In this document: one piece after another, positions 1 to 13,600 of the stretch
Layout of the letters: every line of letters begins with the position of its first letter
How positions within the stretch are numbered: the stretch's first letter is position 1
Assembly: GCA_030674185.1 (NCBI GenBank)
Contig: JAPXFY010000031.1
Span: 41,280,032 to 41,344,031, forward strand
Length of the DNA stretch: 64,000 bases
Reading direction: 5' to 3'
Origin: Monoplex corrugatus
Taxonomy: Eukaryota > Mollusca > Gastropoda > Littorinimorpha > Ranellidae
Position numbers and translations under genes: made by a program
Notes under the pieces: generated by a model
Seen by the model: the letters and a program-made list of their open reading frames with translations, nothing else
Told to the model about the DNA's origin: nothing
Databases searched by the model: none

Positions 1-62
1 CACATACACTGAGGCTGTCTTCAGGTAAGTGCACATACACTGAGGCTGTCTTCAAAGGTAAG
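1..62 (+). repeat. Tandem duplication of a ~30-bp unit ending in splice-donor-like sequence
   Basis: The unit CACATACACTGAGGCTGTCT occurs twice in a row. The two units end in TTCAGGTAAGT and TTCAAAGGTAAG, both resembling a 5' splice donor. One of them could be the donor of the exon preceding the one at 196, but none of the three reading frames gives recognisable family sequence, so I do not call an exon here. Confidence 0.5.
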
Positions 63-195
63 CAGGTAGAATTTCTCACACAGCCCACCATATGAGTACA
101 GCAAGGATAGAGGAGAACGAAGTGAGACTAATGCTTTATGCCAATGTTAGTAACTGATATGCATATTATGTGTATGTGTCTTCTCTCCGTCACAG

Positions 196-331
196 GATGT
201 CAAATGCACAGGCTGTGAAGGAAACGTGATGCTGGATCGTCTGTGTGGAAGTCACATGTACCTGGTGCCTAAAAACAGCCCATATCAGACCTGTCTTCAC
301 CTAGGATGGAGCGTCTGGCTGAGCATATCAA
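196..331 (+). CDS. D-cysteine desulfhydrase-like exon 1 of window, with frameshift
   Basis: The acceptor is ...CCGTCACAG before 196, with a pyrimidine-rich stretch upstream; an AG at 209-210 is an alternative that would start the exon at 211 with GCEGN. The donor is AA|GTCTGT after 331. Reading begins [18 protein letters not shown] and continues as [13 protein letters not shown]. The expected following helix, [10 protein letters not shown], is in a different frame. A shift of one base between about 270 and 300 is required. The carry phase at 331 joins exon 2 correctly. Confidence 0.75.
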
Positions 332-3300
332 GTCTGTCTTTTGGCTATTCTGTCTGTCTTTCTTATTTCTGTCTGTCTGAAAGAATGACTCGAATAGTAT
401 CAGGTCCATCTGTCTTTTCAGGTTTTGGTCCATCATCATTGGTTTTTTGTCTGTCGATCTCTCTTTTGGTTTTTGGTTTGTCTGTCTGTCTTGTGGTCTT
501 TGGTCTGTCTGTCTGTCTCTTGTTTTTTTGGTCTGTCTGTCTGTCTTTTGGTGTTTAGTTTGTATGTATCATTTTGTATGTCTTTTGGTTTTTGGTGTGT
601 CAGTCAGTCTGTCTTTGTTTTTGGTCTGTCTGTCTTTTCATCTGTCCAGGTAGACTGGCTCAAAATTGAGCATAGAATTCAGTACAGCTCTGCCTGTCTT
701 TGTGGTAAAATTATCACACATGAAGCACCTATGTATTTTAACTCTAACTTTCACACCCTAGCCACCAGTTGCAGAAACTTAACCCTTTGATTCCCTCACC
801 TTATAAACCTTAACCCTTTGACTCCCTCATCCTGTACACCAGCTTCCTGTAGAAAGCTGGTGGATAGGGTGAGGGAATCATAGGGTTATGTTTTTTCCTT
901 TGCTAGCATGGTTGACAAGGTAGGACGTTGGTGGACAGGGTGGGGGTCAAAGGGTTAATGAAATCTTTGAAATGCACATTTTGCCTGATCCTTTCATTCT
1001 TTCTCTTCCCCCTTTTAACCAAAAGAAGCACAGCTCCAGGGCATTCTCTTATTCTGCTGCAATATTCTGGAACTTACTACCCTTCAGTCTACGTCATATC
1101 CCCGTGGTGGGGATGCCGGGGGCTCTTTCAGTACAAATAGTATCCCCACCTTCTGGAAATTCTGGCTAGAAATGTCTTCTTTTCTGTCATTCTCTTTGTT
1201 TCTGTCTTCCTTCTTTGCTTTCTGTCATTTGTCCTATCATTTTCTGCCTTGTTGGTCCATTCACCTGTTGTGTTCGATAAAGTCTAATGTACTTTCTGTT
1301 AGGATTAATAATTGGGTACATGTATTATGTGCATTTTTGGCTCTAGGGAGGTGGGATATGTGGAAGCAATTTTAGGTAATTTAGGCCTTTTTTTGTGTGT
1401 TTTGGTGTCCTCAGGTGTGTTTAAATTTGTATCCAGGTATGTTTTCTAAATCCCCTGTGTGATAAACTGGATGGAGCAGGGCTGTGCACAGCCCACTGTT
1501 TAGTTGAATGCACTCACTGAGCCACCGTGAAAGACAAAACGGCTGTTCAGTGCCGACAGGACATACAGAGCGACGGTCTGCTCTGTCATTGCCAGCATTA
1601 AGCTGCAAGCCACTGGCCACAGTAAATTCTAGTGTCTGTGGTTCTACATCCTTTATGTCCGACTCATCATAGCTATAAGATTTTCGATAAAACCAACAGA
1701 AAGTACTCTGTCTGAAGTTTACAACGAGTACAAACACAGCAGAGAAAGAAGAAAGTAATCTGCATACAATAGGGGTTTACTTTTATGCCATGCTACAGAC
1801 TTTACAACACGTTCATGCACTGACAATGAATAAGCTTCAACTTTCATACATGCTGTGTGGTGTGTGGAAATATTCTGACCGTTCATACTTAGCATTTTAA
1901 AAGTTCAGGTATCACTCACCACAGGGTGAGGGAGTCAAAGGACTAAGGTTTTGCTTTGATAGCATGGTTGGCAAAGCAGGATGCTGGTGGACAGAGTGCG
2001 GGAGTCAAAAGTTAAATAATGCATAAACAGACACGTTTTTTCAGATCGACCACTGGGGAGGACAGCTACCTGATTCCAGTTGGAGGTTCCAACAAGACGG
2101 GTCTGTTTGGCTACATCAGTGTCTTTGAAGAACTCATACAACAAGTATGTTTATGTAATTTATTCCCCACATGTGTCCTTAACCCGAAAATGAAAAAAAG
2201 GCTACAAAATCTTGTGAATATAATTGAAATAAACCTGAAAATGAAAAAAAGACTACAAAATCTTGTGAATATAATAGAAATAGAAGGCAAAAATAAAGAG
2301 CTGGAGCTAAATAGCAAGAAGACTGAAGTCATGGTAATCAGAATAAAAACAAGAAATTCTCTCACGCTAAATAACAGTAAATGTTACAACTTTGAGACAG
2401 GTTGATAAGTTTGAATGTCTGGGAACGGTCTCTTACCAGACAGCAGAGGTACATCAGAAACAGCTAACAGATTCAGCTAAGCCAAAACAGCATTTAAGAA
2501 GATGAAAAGCATTCTTTCCAACAAATGCTTATTAATTAACATCAGGAAGAGAGTTCTTTAGTGTTATGTAGAACCGATAATGTCGTATGGTTATGAAGCG
2601 TGGACAGTCAACACGCAAAGTCAGGACAAAATTGAGGCAACTGAAATGTGGTTTCTAAGAAGAATGTTGAGAGTTCCATGGACAGCAAAGAAAACAAACA
2701 AGACAGTCTTGAAGGAGGCAGGCACAAGAAGATCATTAACAAAGAAGATTAGGAAAAGACAAGCAACACTTATAAGACCTTTTATGAGACAAGAGAAATC
2801 GGGCACATGGTCACAACAGGAAACCTGGAGGGAAAGAGAACACCAGGTAGACCCAAGGAGAAAATATTGGACGGACTTGCAGGATGGCTGAGGACAGAAA
2901 GGGTGGGAGATGTACTTGCAGTGACGAGGGATAGATGCATATGGAGGACCATGATCGCCAACGCCATGTGGCAGGCCACATGATGATGATGATCCGTAAC
3001 CCTTTCCTTCCTTCAGCCTGTTGAAGCAGTGACAGGGTTAATTATTAAAAACTTTGGTTCACTTTTCCATCATCGAGGAGTTCCCTCATTACCTTTACAA
3101 CACAAAACTTTTACAATGTTATCAGCTAAAAAGGAAAAAAAGAAAAAAATCACACACATCAAACATACAGGACATAGCTATTACTCATTTGAATGGGGTT
3201 TGTTGTGCTACCCATCTTCAGCAGGACCTGTGTGTCAGTGCACCTTGCAACCCATTCCAGCTGTCCTTTACACCTTCCCCAGCCCACTTTTCAGTTTCAG

Positions 3301-5163
3301 TTTCTGAACGAATTCCATATGCGCTAACATCACAGGTGCCATGTGTATGGTGATCATGGCACAAGAGTTCAGCCTGCACATAACCTATGAGTTGGATAGG
3401 TCCTGGTCTGTATTTTATACTGGTATTTTATCAGCCTATCACTGAAATAATCTTGGTTACATGCAAATGACATGTGTATCTATGTATCTTACCTTCGAAA
3501 AAAGGAACATATATATGTAACCTTCCACCTCCAATTCAGTCTTAACTGGCAGTCAGTCGATCAGCACCAGGAGCTGAAAAGGTGACTGAGACTCTGTCAG
3601 GGGTGTTTTGACTTTTTCTCAATATTGATTTCTGTGGATTATAAACTATCCCCCACAGAAATTTTTTTCTTGAAAAAATATCATTAATCAATTTGAGATG
3701 GAATTTTAATGCACTGATCGTAGCAGAAAGAATGCAATTTCTTACCAGAAGTAGGCCTACCTAATTTTTGTCTCTTATTGCGAACTGTAACCTGTACAGA
3801 CCCTCACATGTACTATACTGACAGAAAGCTCTTTGGTGCACCTTTCAGATAATGACAGCTATAATTAGAATCAAACTGGATCAAAGCCACCAAATAAAGA
3901 AATTTTTAAAAAGGTGTAGGAAAGTACATGAAAACTTTAGAGGCCGTTTTCTCAGAATGACCGTCATACAACTTAATGACTTTAAACATACATAAACATC
4001 TACATTTTTTGGATTACAAGTTTCATTAAAGTACCAAAATAATCAGCAGAATGTACACTTTTCAGTGATATATAGCCTATATCTCAAAATACCCAGAATG
4101 CTAGTTAAGACTGAATTCGTGCTGGGAAGTCACAGTTATAAAGTAGATCTATAGATAAACAATTAAAGGTCAGAATCACAACACAACTAAGTGTTCTGTA
4201 TAAACTTGTCTCACATGACAGAACCCACCCACCCCCAGTCAGTGCACAAATGCTGCGCTGTCTATCAACTAGGTGAAGACAATATTTCTTAATCAGAGGT
4301 AACGAAGTAAATGAGTAAGTAAGTAAGTAAGTAAGTGAATAAGAAGTAAGTAGGTGAATAAATGAATACAAAATAAAATAAGATAAAGGAGTATGTAGAT
4401 AAATAAACAGGTAAGAGATGGATATAACAAATAACAGTAAATACACGCATATACCCACATGCCCGGCACGCAGATGTACACACATACATTCTTACATACA
4501 CAACAACAGCACCAACAACAACTGCAAAGAGGAAACGCCCATATATACATATCATGACAAACTAAAAGACATATCCAGATAAAAATCAACAAACAGCTCA
4601 CAAACACACACATAGTTTGGCAAACTTGCTTACACACACATAGACAGTTTGGCAAACTTGCTTACACACACATAGACGGTTTGGCAAACTTGCTTGCTCT
4701 CCAGTTGTCTTTTCCTTTTCTTTACTTTTCCTTTATCTCTGTTTAGTTAAGGAAAAGCCCAAACACTTTCCATTCCATGCTGTAAGAGTCTGTGCACACT
4801 GAAACTGAGATCAACAGCTATCATTCGTTCACGTTTCCATTGTATATTGAATCGCAGAAATTATTGACCAACTAGAGTTCCGTCACTAAAAAACTAATTC
4901 TTCTTGTGTGTGTGTAAAATGTTTTGCAAATTTCTGGTTCAGTTATTGCATTTCAACAGATTTAATTGTATTTCTCTAGTCTTATTCATGAAGTGTTGTG
5001 TTAATTATATTCAAGATCAGGTGTATATAATTTTAACATGTCAGCACAATATTTGTGTTAACCTTACAATAAATGGTTTATGATGATGATGGTATGTGTA
5101 TGTGTATGTGTGTGTGTGTGTGTGTGTGTGGTATATATATATATGCTTGTCTGTGTTTGTGTA

Positions 5164-5195
<32 letters not shown>

Positions 5196-5315
5196 AGTGT
5201 ATGTGTTGGTGCGTGTGTGTGTGTGTGTGTGTGTGTGTTGTGTGTATGTATGTGCATGTATGTATGTGTTTGTGTTGGAATGTGTTTGTGTGTGTGTTTT
5301 TTACATGTGTGTGTG

Positions 5316-5383
<68 letters not shown>

Positions 5384-5559
5384 TGTTTTGCAAATTTCTG
5401 GTTCAGTAATTGCATTTCGACAGATTTAATTGTATTTCTCTAGTCTTACTCATGAAGTGTTGTGTTAATTATATTCAAGATCAGGTGTATATAATTTTAA
5501 CATGTCAGCACAATATTTGTGTTAACCTTACAATAAATGGTTTATGATGATGATGGTGT

Positions 5560-5605
<46 letters not shown>

Positions 5606-5637
5606 TATATGTATATATGCTTGTCTGTGTTTGTGTA

Positions 5638-5675
<38 letters not shown>

Positions 5676-8600
5676 TGTGTGAGTGTATGTGTTGGTGCGT
5701 GTGTGTGTGTGTGTGTATGTGCATGTATGTATGTGTTTGTGTTGGAATGTGTTTGTGTGTGTGTTTTTTGCATGTATGTGCACACATGTGTGTGTATACT
5801 ATATGTGTGTGTGTGTGCATGCATATGTATATGTGTGTTTACGCATGTGTATGTGTAATGGGCATGCATGTATGCGGTTTGTGCGTATGTTCGTGTGTAT
5901 GTGTATATGTACATGTATGTGTGTGTGTGTGTGTGTGTGTGTTACAGGGAGTTATGGAGCAGTTTGATGACCTGGTGTTTCCATGTGGCAGTGGAGGAAC
6001 AACCACTGGCCTGGTTGTGGCCAACTATCTGACTGGTGGACACCTCAGGTGACAGTCACCACTTTCTTTTATTCATTTATTTATTTATGTACTTACTTTA
6101 TTTATTTATTTCTTTATTTGTGTATTTATTTATTTAGTTGTGTATTTATTTATTTATCTATTTATTTATTTATCTATTCATTCCTTTTTATTCATTTTGT
6201 TGTTGTTCCATCTCAGTTTCAGTTTCTCAAGATGACGTCTCCGCACTTGGAATGAATTCCGTATGCACTGACGTTTCAGGTGCCATGTGATGGAGAAGAT
6301 CCAGAATGATCACAGCACAAGCCTTAAGCCTGCACATAAACCCACGAGCTGGCCAGGTCCTGAGGTCCTACCGAGATAGTGCCATAACATTGGGATCATA
6401 GGGGAGTGAGGTGGCAAAGACCTTGGCTTTTCCCGGGGCCAGCGCCACAAGGGCAGTGCCCATCCCCTCTCCCTAGATTCAAATTCATATTCATGGTCAC
6501 TTTTTTTTCTTTACCAAGATTTCAGAAAGGTAATAAGGCTAATTAGTCTTCAGGGGGGTGGGACCTGGGAAATCAGCCTATTTCTCCAATGTTTTATACC
6601 AAGGCAGCCCTGCTCTTCACGATTTTCAACCTCCATGGAATCTTGAGCGTGGGCAGCCAGAAGGCACTTGGGCCTGAATTGTTTTTCGTCCTCTTCAGAA
6701 GGACTATACGTTCAGTTCAATTTTCTGGTCAAACTGAGGAGAAAAGTCGAGGCCTTTACAGGGAGCGAACCCTAGAACCTCGAGTTTAGTTATTGGCAGG
6801 CTAATGTCCGAACCATCTCTCACTCTTCTCTGTCTCAGGCTCCAAAACAATAGTTAAAGAGCAAGAAATACAACTCAAGCACATCACAAAAGATTGTGAC
6901 AGTTTGACTTTGCTGTTAATGATGATAATAATGGAACTTTGCTGTTAATGATGATAATAATGGGTACTTGTTTAGCATATTTTTCCACAAAACTGCCCCA
7001 GTTGGTATTCTGTTGTGCTAGCCACTACATCACAGCAACTGGTATACATTCGTTTTTGTTCTATGCTTGTTTAGTGAGCAAGTTGGGCAGCATTCTGATC
7101 AGATGACCAAACACTTTAACCCTTTGAAAAGCTGGTGGATAAGGTGAGGGAGTCAAAGGGTTAAGGTTTTGCTTCACTAGCATGGTTGGTAATGCAGGAT
7201 GTTGGTGGACAAAGTGCGGGAGTCACAAGTTAAGTTTTTGCTTTGCTGGGGTGGTTGACAGTACAGGATGCTGGTGGACAGGATGAGGGAGTCAAAGAGT
7301 GAAGTTTTTGCTTTGCTAGCATGGTTTGACAGTGCATGATGCTGGTTGACAGGGTGCGGGAGTCAAAGGGTTAAGGTTTTACTTTGCTAGTGTGGTTGAT
7401 AATGCAGGATGCTGGTGAATATGGTTAGGGAGTCAAAGGGTTAAGTTTTTGTTTTAAAAGTGTGGTTGACCATGCAGGATGCCGGTGGACAAAGTGTAGG
7501 AGTCAAAGGGTTAATTCTTTGTTGATGTAGATGATGATGGACTGATGTTGTTCTGACCGTTTCTCCAATCTTGATCTTTGTGATCATGTCACAGTGCAAA
7601 CAACGTGTCTCACAAGTGGTGATTTTGTGCTCCAGGGTCTTGGCCAGGGTCCAGGTCTGGCACTGGTATGTTTGGGTCAGGATGACATGAAACTGATGTG
7701 TTTGCCTTTGGACAAGTTGATAGTGGACATCATTCACCTGCCACACGTATGACCCAGGTTCGGTTCCTGGTTGATGCAGTTTTTTTTCCCCCATCGAAGC
7801 AGTCAAGTTCAGTCAGCTGGAATGGCTCAGTTGGGAAATTGTTAGACTGAAGATCTACAGGTCCCTGGTTCAGTCCCAGGTCCTGGCATGGAACATGATC
7901 CGATGGTTGACACTAAATGTGCGGCTCATCAACTCAGTTCGTTAGAGCGCTGTGCTGATAACGTGGAGGTCGTGGGTTCGACCCCCATTTGGGCCACATA
8001 ATACTCAGGACCTGGCCCGCTCATGTGTTTATGTGCAGGCTTAAGGCTTATGCCATGATCACCATACACAGGCACCTGTGATGTTAGTGTGTATGGAATT
8101 CATTCCAAGCTGAGACGTCATCTTGAGAAACTGAAACGGACATCATCTTTTTTTTTTTAATGCTACCAATTTTGAAGAACAAGGTCTCCCAACAGTGTAA
8201 AAATCGCTACTCACAGTTCCGTAGCTTTCGATGGCGTTCTCGCCATCTTCGTCAGCGCTCTAATGCTGTCTGCGTGAATCTCTACTCAGATCTCGCGAAC
8301 ATGGGATGAACCCAGTTCACGAGATCGAATCAGAGAATGGTACACCGGGGGCAGGGTGTAACGGCCCCGGTCCCTGTTGAGCGGGGGGTTGGTGGCTGCG
8401 ATGTAGATGGCCTCCTTGACTCCTCGCTGGAACCACTTATTTTCTCTGTCCAGGATGTTGACATTGTCCGCACTGAATTGATGTTTTTCGGCGTGTAGGT
8501 GAGCTCCTACTGGAGAAGAGTCCCTCTTGTGTTCTGTTAGTCTCTTCTGAAGGGGGCGTTCAGTTTCACCGACATAATGTTGGTTACAGTCCTGGCAGTC

Positions 8601-10600
8601 TATTCTGTATATAATGCCAGCTTTGTCGAGTTTGCTGGTTTTGTCCTTGGGGGTGACCAGCTGGCTGCGTATGGTGTTGGAAGGTTTGGAATGTACAGCC
8701 ACCCCCAGTTTTCTGATCTTTCTGGACAGAGCGTCACTCACACCTCCTACGTATGGGATGGTGATGTGTCCCTTGCGCTGGTGTTGTTTCACTGGCTGTT
8801 GGGATGCGGTGTTGGATTTCCTGCCTCCCGGGCTGTTCCAGGCCCACTTTTTGTAGCCCGAGATGGTGAGCACTTTTTTCAGGTGGTTTGTCTCCTTGTC
8901 TTTTGCCTCTTGGGTACTGCATATGGTGTTAGCTCTGTGGGTAAGGGTTCGAATCACTCCCAGTTTGTGTTCAAGGGGCTGGTGGCTGTCGAACTGTAAA
9001 TATTGGTCCGTATGAGTTGGTTTACGGTAGACCGAGAAGGATAGAATGCCATCAGTTCTGGTGATGAGGGTGTCCAGCATGGCTATGGAGTTGTTCTGTT
9101 CCACTTCCCTCGTGAATTTGATGGCTGGGTGTTGGTTGTTCAGATGTTCTGTGAACTGTTCGACCAGTTGCTGGGGGAGGATAGTCATGGTGTCGTCTAC
9201 GTAGCGCCCCCAGTATCGTGGTGGGGAGTGGAAAGAAGCCAATGCTTTCTCTTCAAAATCCTCCATGAACAGGTTGGCTACTATTGGGCTTACTGGGGAG
9301 CCCATGGCTGCTCCTTCTTTTTGTTGGTAGAATTCACCTTGGAAGGTGAAGTAGGTGGTGGTGAGGCAGCAGGACAAGAGTTCACATACGTCGTCCACTG
9401 TGAGAGATGTACGTTGGTGGAGGGTTTGGTCGTTTTGTAACCTTCGGCGTATGATCTCTATGCTTTCTTTCACTGGTACGCTGGTAAATAGGGCAGAGAC
9501 ATCATATGACACAAGGAGTTCATCATGAGCGAGGGTGTAGTTACTCAGTTTTTCCACTAGGTCAGCACTGTTGTGGATGTGATGATCTGTGTGTCCTACG
9601 AGAGGTGATAGGATGTCCGCCACAAATCTAGCCGTCTCATACATGATGGAACCTCTGGATGCGACTATGGGACGGAGGGGGACTTCTTTCTTGTGGACTT
9701 TGGGTAGACCATAGAACTTGGGGACGTCGGACACAGTTGGGTATAATTTCCTGTACTGTTCTAATGACAGGCGGTCCGTCTCTTTCAGGCGTTTCAGTGT
9801 GTCTTTCAGTTTGTTGGAAAACTTGGAAGTAGGATCTTTCTTGAGGCGTTCATATGTTGTAGTATCTTCCAGAAGTTTGCTTGCTGGAGTCTTATGTTCC
9901 ATTCTCAGTTGAGTCTCTCTTCCATCTGTAAAAATGCTTTGATGTGCATGACATAATAGCCTGAAACGTGTACAGGTTACATGGAATCGTGGTGTGTGAC
10001 AATGTGGATTATTTCTACAACCACTGTGATAAGACTTTAGAGGATGTGGGCCTTGGACACCTCAAGTCACGAGACTTGCTGCGTCTTGTGGATGAATACA
10101 AGGGCAAAGGTTACGGTGTCTCCTCCGATCATGAGCTAGGTAAGCAATATTGCTGTTGATATGTAATAATGATCATGAAGATTTATGAAGTGCAACAACC
10201 TGTGAAGCAAAATATGTAAGTTCTTGACACTTTAGTGAAAAATGTAAAGACATCAGTCAGTAATAAATCAATGATATGATTACGATAAGATGTAGAACAA
10301 GAAAACAAAACATGCAGAGTGTGTATGGTACAAGAACTCTTCTCTGTGAAGGCATATGCATATACCCGCAGACACACACAGAGACATACAGACACACACA
10401 CATACACACACACACACAAATACACACACGCATGCACAGCACGCACGCACGCACATACGCATGCATTCGCACGCATGCATGCGTGCGCACACATGCACAC
10501 ACGCACGTGTGGGCACATGCACACACACAGACACACACACAACACACACACTCTCTCTTTCTCTCTCGCACATGCGCGCATACGCATGCATACACTCACA

Positions 10601-10678
<78 letters not shown>

Positions 10679-13600
10679 AGATATATACAGGCATGTTCAC
10701 ACACAGGTAAACAGACACAAATACCAACACAAGGACTTGTGCCAGCATACATACACACACACACTGATGCAGGCTTGCACACAAACCAGTGAAACACACA
10801 GATAGCATTGTCTGGCACAACCAGTCACACAAATACAGCAAGAACCGGTAAGGCAAAGAGAAGAGAAGGGAAAGTTGAAAGAGTTGAACTGCATCATACT
10901 TGTAGGTAGACTGCCGACTGGAAGGTTGTGGGTTCGAATCCCCATCAGCCCTTTCGAAAATATTCATTGTGGGATTTTTCGGCTCTAACCGGCTCCTATC
11001 CAGAGTTGGGCGTTTTATGGTCTCATTGGGAAGACTGGGACCGCACAGTTGAGGCTCACCCACTTCATGGATGCGTCATTGAGGGTGTTGCTCAAATCTT
11101 CTGACTAGCACCACAGGTGTCTGTATCTCTCGGGCCTGGTTGATGCCAAGATATATTATGATAGTAAGCGTAGAGTGCAGCCCTGTCACGCAGTCTCAAT
11201 CCTAGCTGAAACTCCATAGCATCATGATTATCATCCTCATCAACATCATCATCATCGCATCATAAAAAACTGTTTAAGCTTCTATGGCCATTAAAGGTGA
11301 CGTGGAAAATGGGACGAAAAAAGAAAGAAAAAAAAAGGTGAGCACACAGGGTTACCTCCCTGAGTGCGATGATCCTAGAAAATAACATTTTAAAAATTAT
11401 ACCTTTTTCTTTCCTGTTTTGTCAAAAAAGGTTGTTACATCTCAGTGACTGTTTTAGTGAATGATGAGAGTATGCACTTTGATTTGATTTGTACATCGGC
11501 ATTTGGCGCCTTATAGATACCATTATTATTATTGTTGTTTACATTTGTACATCAACATTTTAGCGTCTTGTAAATATCTTTATCATTATCATTGTTATGT
11601 ACAGTGTCACATTTGGATATTTGTCTGGAGTTTGTTCAAAAAGGACTCATTGCGTTTGGAAAATTCCATATGCACTCCACCCAAATCTGCCAGCAGTTAT
11701 CTGGCAGACTCCTTGAGCCTGTGCAAAATGCTCTGCTCCTGGAAAAGGTCTTAGAATGGGGGGGTGGACCTATGGAAGACTAAGCTCACACCTCCAGAGC
11801 TATGGGAAACATTAAGATGGACAGCAAACAAGTCAGTTTTTAATACTGCGGGCTGGGATTGAACTCGAGATAGGTCTTGGATGGTTTTCATCAGCTGATC
11901 AGTTATCCATTTATTTTTTTTTCTGCATATGCCTTTAGCTTAAGCAAAAGGCTTATGGACCATTCCACAGCTGTGTTCAAATTACTGTAATGGTCTGCAT
12001 AGGAGAAATTTCAGGTAACGGTAGGCACCTGGCATGCTGTGTAACTTTTCATTTGGATGCTTTTTTCTTTCTCTGTCATGTGCTATCAAATTTAACCCTT
12101 TGACTCCTGTACCTTATTTACTAGTATCCCACATTGTCAGCCATGATAGTAAAGCAAAACCTTAACCCTTTTACTCACTTACCCTGGATATGGTGAGGGA
12201 ATAAAAGGGTTAGTTTTTGCAGCTGGTGGATAGGGTGTGGGAGTGAAAGGGTTAAATGGATTTGTTCTCTCGGATGGTTTTTCATCAGCGATCCTTCATC
12301 CATATATATATTTTTTCTACATGTGCCTTCAGCTAAAGCAAAAGGCTTATATTTAAAGTTACATGTTGAAGCCAAGGTACATAGAATTTCAGGGCGATGT
12401 TGATGCAGGACACTTATGCTGAGCAGTAAACCAGAAAATATCCTTGCCATGATATTTGGATGGTATGAATTTTGGTCTTGAATCAACTCCTAAGCAGCCT
12501 GTTACGAAATGAATTTCATTCTCAACTGCATCTCTTTCAAGTGGACAAGCTGTTTCATCCTTAATTAACTCTATATTTACACAGACGTGTAGAAACTGTT
12601 AGACAAAGTGATATTTGAGTGTGTACTTATACAAGTTACATGTTAAAGATTTTAAATATCTTGGTTCTGTAAAGACTGATGATGAAACCTGCTCTAAAGA
12701 CATCAAAATAAGAATTGGATTGGCAAAGAAAAAAATGGTCCAACTCAACAATAACTGGAAAGACAGATGCATACCAAATGGCCTGAAAAGTAAACTTTTA
12801 AAATGTTCGATATGGCCAGTCATGATTTATGGCTACAAAGTCTGGACTCTCAGAAAAGCTGATTGCAAAAGAATTGAGGCAACATAGATGTAGTTTTATC
12901 GGAGATTATTACATGTTAAATGGGCAGATAGAAGAACCGATGAAAGTGTCCTGGAAGAACTTGTTGCCACCAGAAAACTACTAGCAGACATAACAAAAGA
13001 AGACTAAACTTCATTGACCATGCGTCACGTAGCAAGAAAACAGACCTCATGGCAACCATTTTTCCAAAGAAAAACATAGGCAAAAAGAAAGAAAGACAGA
13101 CCTCCAGTCTCATACATCGAGAACATAACCAACATCAGTGGCCTAAGTATTCAAGAAGTTGTCCACAGAAGTCAAGATGGAGCAATTTATAGGTGAACAG
13201 CTATGTCATGGAGCGCAGCAGCCAACACTGAACCCAGTGATACCGACAGGTGACTTATACAGATGTGTAGCTGTGTAGAGACTCAACAAAAAAAGTGATG
13301 TTTCAGAGTTCATCCAGCAAGTGATGATCGATACGAGCATAGTGCTGGATCCTGTCTACACAGGAAAGGCGGCACTTGGCATGGTACGAGAAATGCAGAA
13401 CAACCCCACAGCTTTCAAGGGACGTCGGGTTCTCTTTATCCATACAGGTATTTTTGTCATGTATGGTAAAATATAAATAATTTCTTTTCTGTGTTCTGTT
13501 TTCAACACCACTGTATCATCATCATCATCATCATCATCAGGTGCCCTGCCGCATGGCGTTGGCGACCATGGACTTCCAACCATCTCTATCTCTCGTTGCC

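Larger units (their letters stand above)
8155..9935 (-). mobile_element. Penelope-like retroelement, 5' truncated
   Basis: The element contains one long intact RT plus GIY-YIG ORF and about 130 bp of 3' sequence with a hammerhead-like fold. The 5' end is lost near 9905-9935, where the conserved N-terminal RT segment should continue; exon 4 of the desulfhydrase-like gene begins only some 40-70 bp further. The element lies antisense to the host gene in intron 3. Confidence 0.88.

Noticed and set aside
1411..1737. 108-codon minus-strand ORF
   Set aside because: Overlaps the end of an R1 copy and shows no family motif.
5041..5967. Several long open frames of Val/Cys or His/Thr on both strands
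   Set aside because: They are translations of (TG)n/(CA)n microsatellites; the same applies at 10257-10818, 16546-16951, 24060-24359, 33942-34295, 49493-49653, 52046-52419 and 61611-61869.
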